A stretch of 27,442 bases of DNA from Saprospiraceae bacterium (GTDB lineage Bacteria > Bacteroidota > Bacteroidia > Chitinophagales > Saprospiraceae). The first letter of the stretch is position 1; each line of letters starts with the position of its first letter. The position numbers and the translations under genes were made by a program. Below are positions 25,838 to 27,442 of the stretch, in pieces. A model generated the notes under the pieces. That model saw only the letters and a list, made by a program, of their open reading frames with translations, searched no databases and was not told the DNA's origin. The stretch covers positions 1 to 27,442 of the forward strand of contig JADKGF010000037.1 in assembly GCA_016717105.1 (NCBI GenBank), read 5' to 3'.

Positions 25838-26820
25838 TTAATGCTCACTATCTGGCAGTTTGCCAAACTCATCTTTAGTAGTATGTTTGGTCAATCTTTT
25901 TGTACTATTTGCTGATTTCATTGATTCGCCTACTACATTACTTGCTGTAAAACTGGCAACCATATTATTTAGCATTTCGGCACCCGCATGAGGTGAGTTC
26001 GGCAGTAAGATAAGGTTTGATTGGTATCTGCCCCGATTGCTTGCAATGTGTCATAATGTTGAGTCACGACGATCAGTGCCGATGCTTCTTGCGAATTTAT
26101 GCCCACTTTATTCAGAATATCAACACTTTCTACTAGTCCACGTGCGATTTCTCTACGTTGGTCAGCGATACCTTGTCCTTGGAGACGTTTGCTTTCTGCT
26201 TCTGCTTTTGCTTTGGCTACAATTCGGATTCTGCCAGCTTCTGCTTCATATTCGGCAGCGGTTTTTTCTCTATCCGCTGCATTGATACGATTCATGGCAT
26301 TTTTTACCTGAATATCCGGGTCAATATCTGTAATCAGGGTATTGATAATATCATAACCATAAGTTGTCATCGCTTCATTTAGTTCTCTTTTTACAGCGAT
26401 GGCGATATCATCTTTTCTTTCGAAAACATCATCTAAGATCAATTTTGGGACTTCAGCTCTCACTACGTCAAATACATAAGAAGTGATTTGATCATGTGGA
26501 TACTCAAGTTTGTAAAATGCATCATACACCTTATCTTGAAGTACCTTAAACTGCACTGAAACTTTCATCTTAACAAATACATTGTCTTTAGTTTTGGTTT
26601 CGATGATGACATCCAACTGCTGTATTTTAAGGTTGATTTTGCCGGCGAGTCTATCGATAATCGGAATTTTGAAATGTAAACCAGATTGTCTGATGCTATT
26701 GTATTTTCCAAATCTTTCGACAATGACTGCAGTTTGTTGCTTGACTGTAAATACAGCAGAAAACAATAAAATTACTAAGAAAAGTATCAGTAAAGGGAAT
26801 AATGGACTGAATCCGGACAT
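25838..26820 (-). CDS. SPFH/band-7 (stomatin/paraslipin-like) membrane protein (frameshifted 3' end)
   Basis: A single N-terminal membrane segment (PLFPLLILFLVILLFSAVF) is followed by the band-7 domain: VKQQTAVIVERFGKYNSIRQSGLHFKIP, VSVQFKV, IDPDIQVKNAMNRINAADREKTAAEYEAEAGRI. A charged coiled coil comes after (KAKAEAESKRLQGQGIADQRREIARGL). Family members form large oligomeric rings that organise membrane domains and often work with NfeD proteases; none is adjacent here. The frame ends early at 25969 with an abnormal tail. One extra base in the TTT at 26016-26018 restores NLILLPNSPHAGAEML and about 40 more residues to TAA at 25838-25840, giving 327 residues, the normal size. Confidence 0.88.
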
Positions 26821-26928
26821 AGCTGATTGTTTTAAGTTATGAATAAGGTAAAGTTACAACAATTTTTTCTGGCTTTTCTTAATCTTTTGTATTATTTACT
26901 TGTAAACTCAAGATTAAATCCATGAAAT

Positions 26929-27442
26929 CTATACTAAAGGAACATCGACGATATCATAAACGCCCGTGTCCAATATTTTTTCTAGATAATGGTACTTAAG
27001 CCCAAAAAATTCTTTCAATTGCGCCACCTGTTCCTTGGCCTTGGCATTTGGTTCACCTTTCACGCCAGTGATCATCAGGTTTTTGCTGGTATGCTCCGTT
27101 GAAATAAATTCAAATACTTGTGTCCGATATCCGTGGGCTTCCATAAGTAATGCCCTAATTCCGTCGGTCAAAATCTCAGCTTGTCTCTCTGCGAGGATAC
27201 CATGCGACAATATTGGCGAAAGCACATTGACTGGTGACATACTATTTCTGACTTGCTTATGACAACAAGGTGACGCCATTATATACCGAGCTCCTGCCTG
27301 AATACCTTTGGCTATGGCAATATCTGTGGCGACATCACAAGCGTGCAAAGCGATCACCATATCCGCTCCTGCCACATTTACTTGATCTATATTTTTCTGC
27401 TGAAAAGTCAAACCTACAAATCCTTCTTTGATCGCAGCATTA
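26929..27442 (-). CDS. SAM-dependent methyltransferase (Methyltransf_32-like), 5' end outside window
   Basis: This is the C-terminal 170 or so residues of a methyltransferase. The frame is open to the right edge (NAAIKEGFVGLTFQQKN), so the gene starts beyond the window; an apparent start at 27411 is an internal TTG. The segment GADMVIALHACDVATDIAIAKG followed by GARYIMASPCCHKQ matches the PF13679 type, whose members include RNA-modifying and uncharacterised enzymes. Later parts are LSHGILAERQAEILTDGIRALLMEAHGY and FISTEHTSKNLMITG. The substrate is unknown. Confidence 0.82.
   Translation of the reverse strand, partial: NAAIKEGFVGLTFQQKNIDQVNVAGADMVIALHACDVATDIAIAKGIQAGARYIMASPCCHKQVRNSMSPVNVLSPILSHGILAERQAEILTDGIRALLMEAHGYRTQVFEFISTEHTSKNLMITGVKGEPNAKAKEQVAQLKEFFGLKYHYLEKILDTGVYDIVDVPLV

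Overview
The window looks like a chromosomal segment of a gliding or adhesive Bacteroidota bacterium, most like the Saprospiraceae/Chitinophagales side of the phylum. The signs are low GC, -7 boxes of the TAnnTTTG type, an OMP_b-brl_3 outer-membrane receptor, SprB repeats, type IX secretion (T9SS) tail domains, a gliding-motility (CHU) C-terminal domain, and a sigma factor / membrane protein / outer-membrane protein cassette. The taxonomy is inferred from gene content, not from a marker gene.

Layout: (1) 1-1230 is a tRNA-Pro(TGG) locus. The intact tRNA (406-483) is preceded by about five 84-bp tandem units that copy only its 5' half, each with a re-paired anticodon arm that still shows TGG. 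It is followed by a duplicated unit of tRNA 3' part, terminator and small GIY-YIG nuclease gene. (2) 1258-5311 holds an outer-membrane receptor (minus) and a GT87-type glycosyltransferase (plus). (3) 5393-8248 is a probable operon of tryptophanase-type lyase, U32 peptidase-family protein and a small ferredoxin. (4) 8294-9533 is a cysteine-rich cluster: MarR-family regulator, DUF2024 protein and CPVC thioredoxin-like protein, with palindromes upstream. (5) 9784-20200 is dominated by surface proteins: a BNR-repeat T9SS protein, a lipoprotein, a 13-repeat SprB protein and a gliding-motility C-terminal-domain protein, with riboflavin synthase overlapping the last by one base. (6) 20362-22831 is the sigma/anti-sigma-like/outer-membrane cassette. 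(7) 22904-27442 holds a sterol desaturase-family enzyme, an Opp/Dpp-type double ATPase, an SPFH/band-7 protein and the 3' part of a methyltransferase.

Sequence quality matters here. At least nine coding disruptions can each be repaired by one base in a homopolymer (receptor, tryptophanase twice, ferredoxin, gliding protein twice, double ATPase twice, band-7). Such a concentration is better explained by consensus errors than by decay. I therefore annotate these as single genes with a noted frameshift; in particular, the apparent gliding-protein/riboflavin-synthase fusion is not real.

Most interesting for follow-up are the tRNA-Pro-derived array with its GIY-YIG units, and the MarR/DUF2024/thioredoxin cluster with candidate operators.
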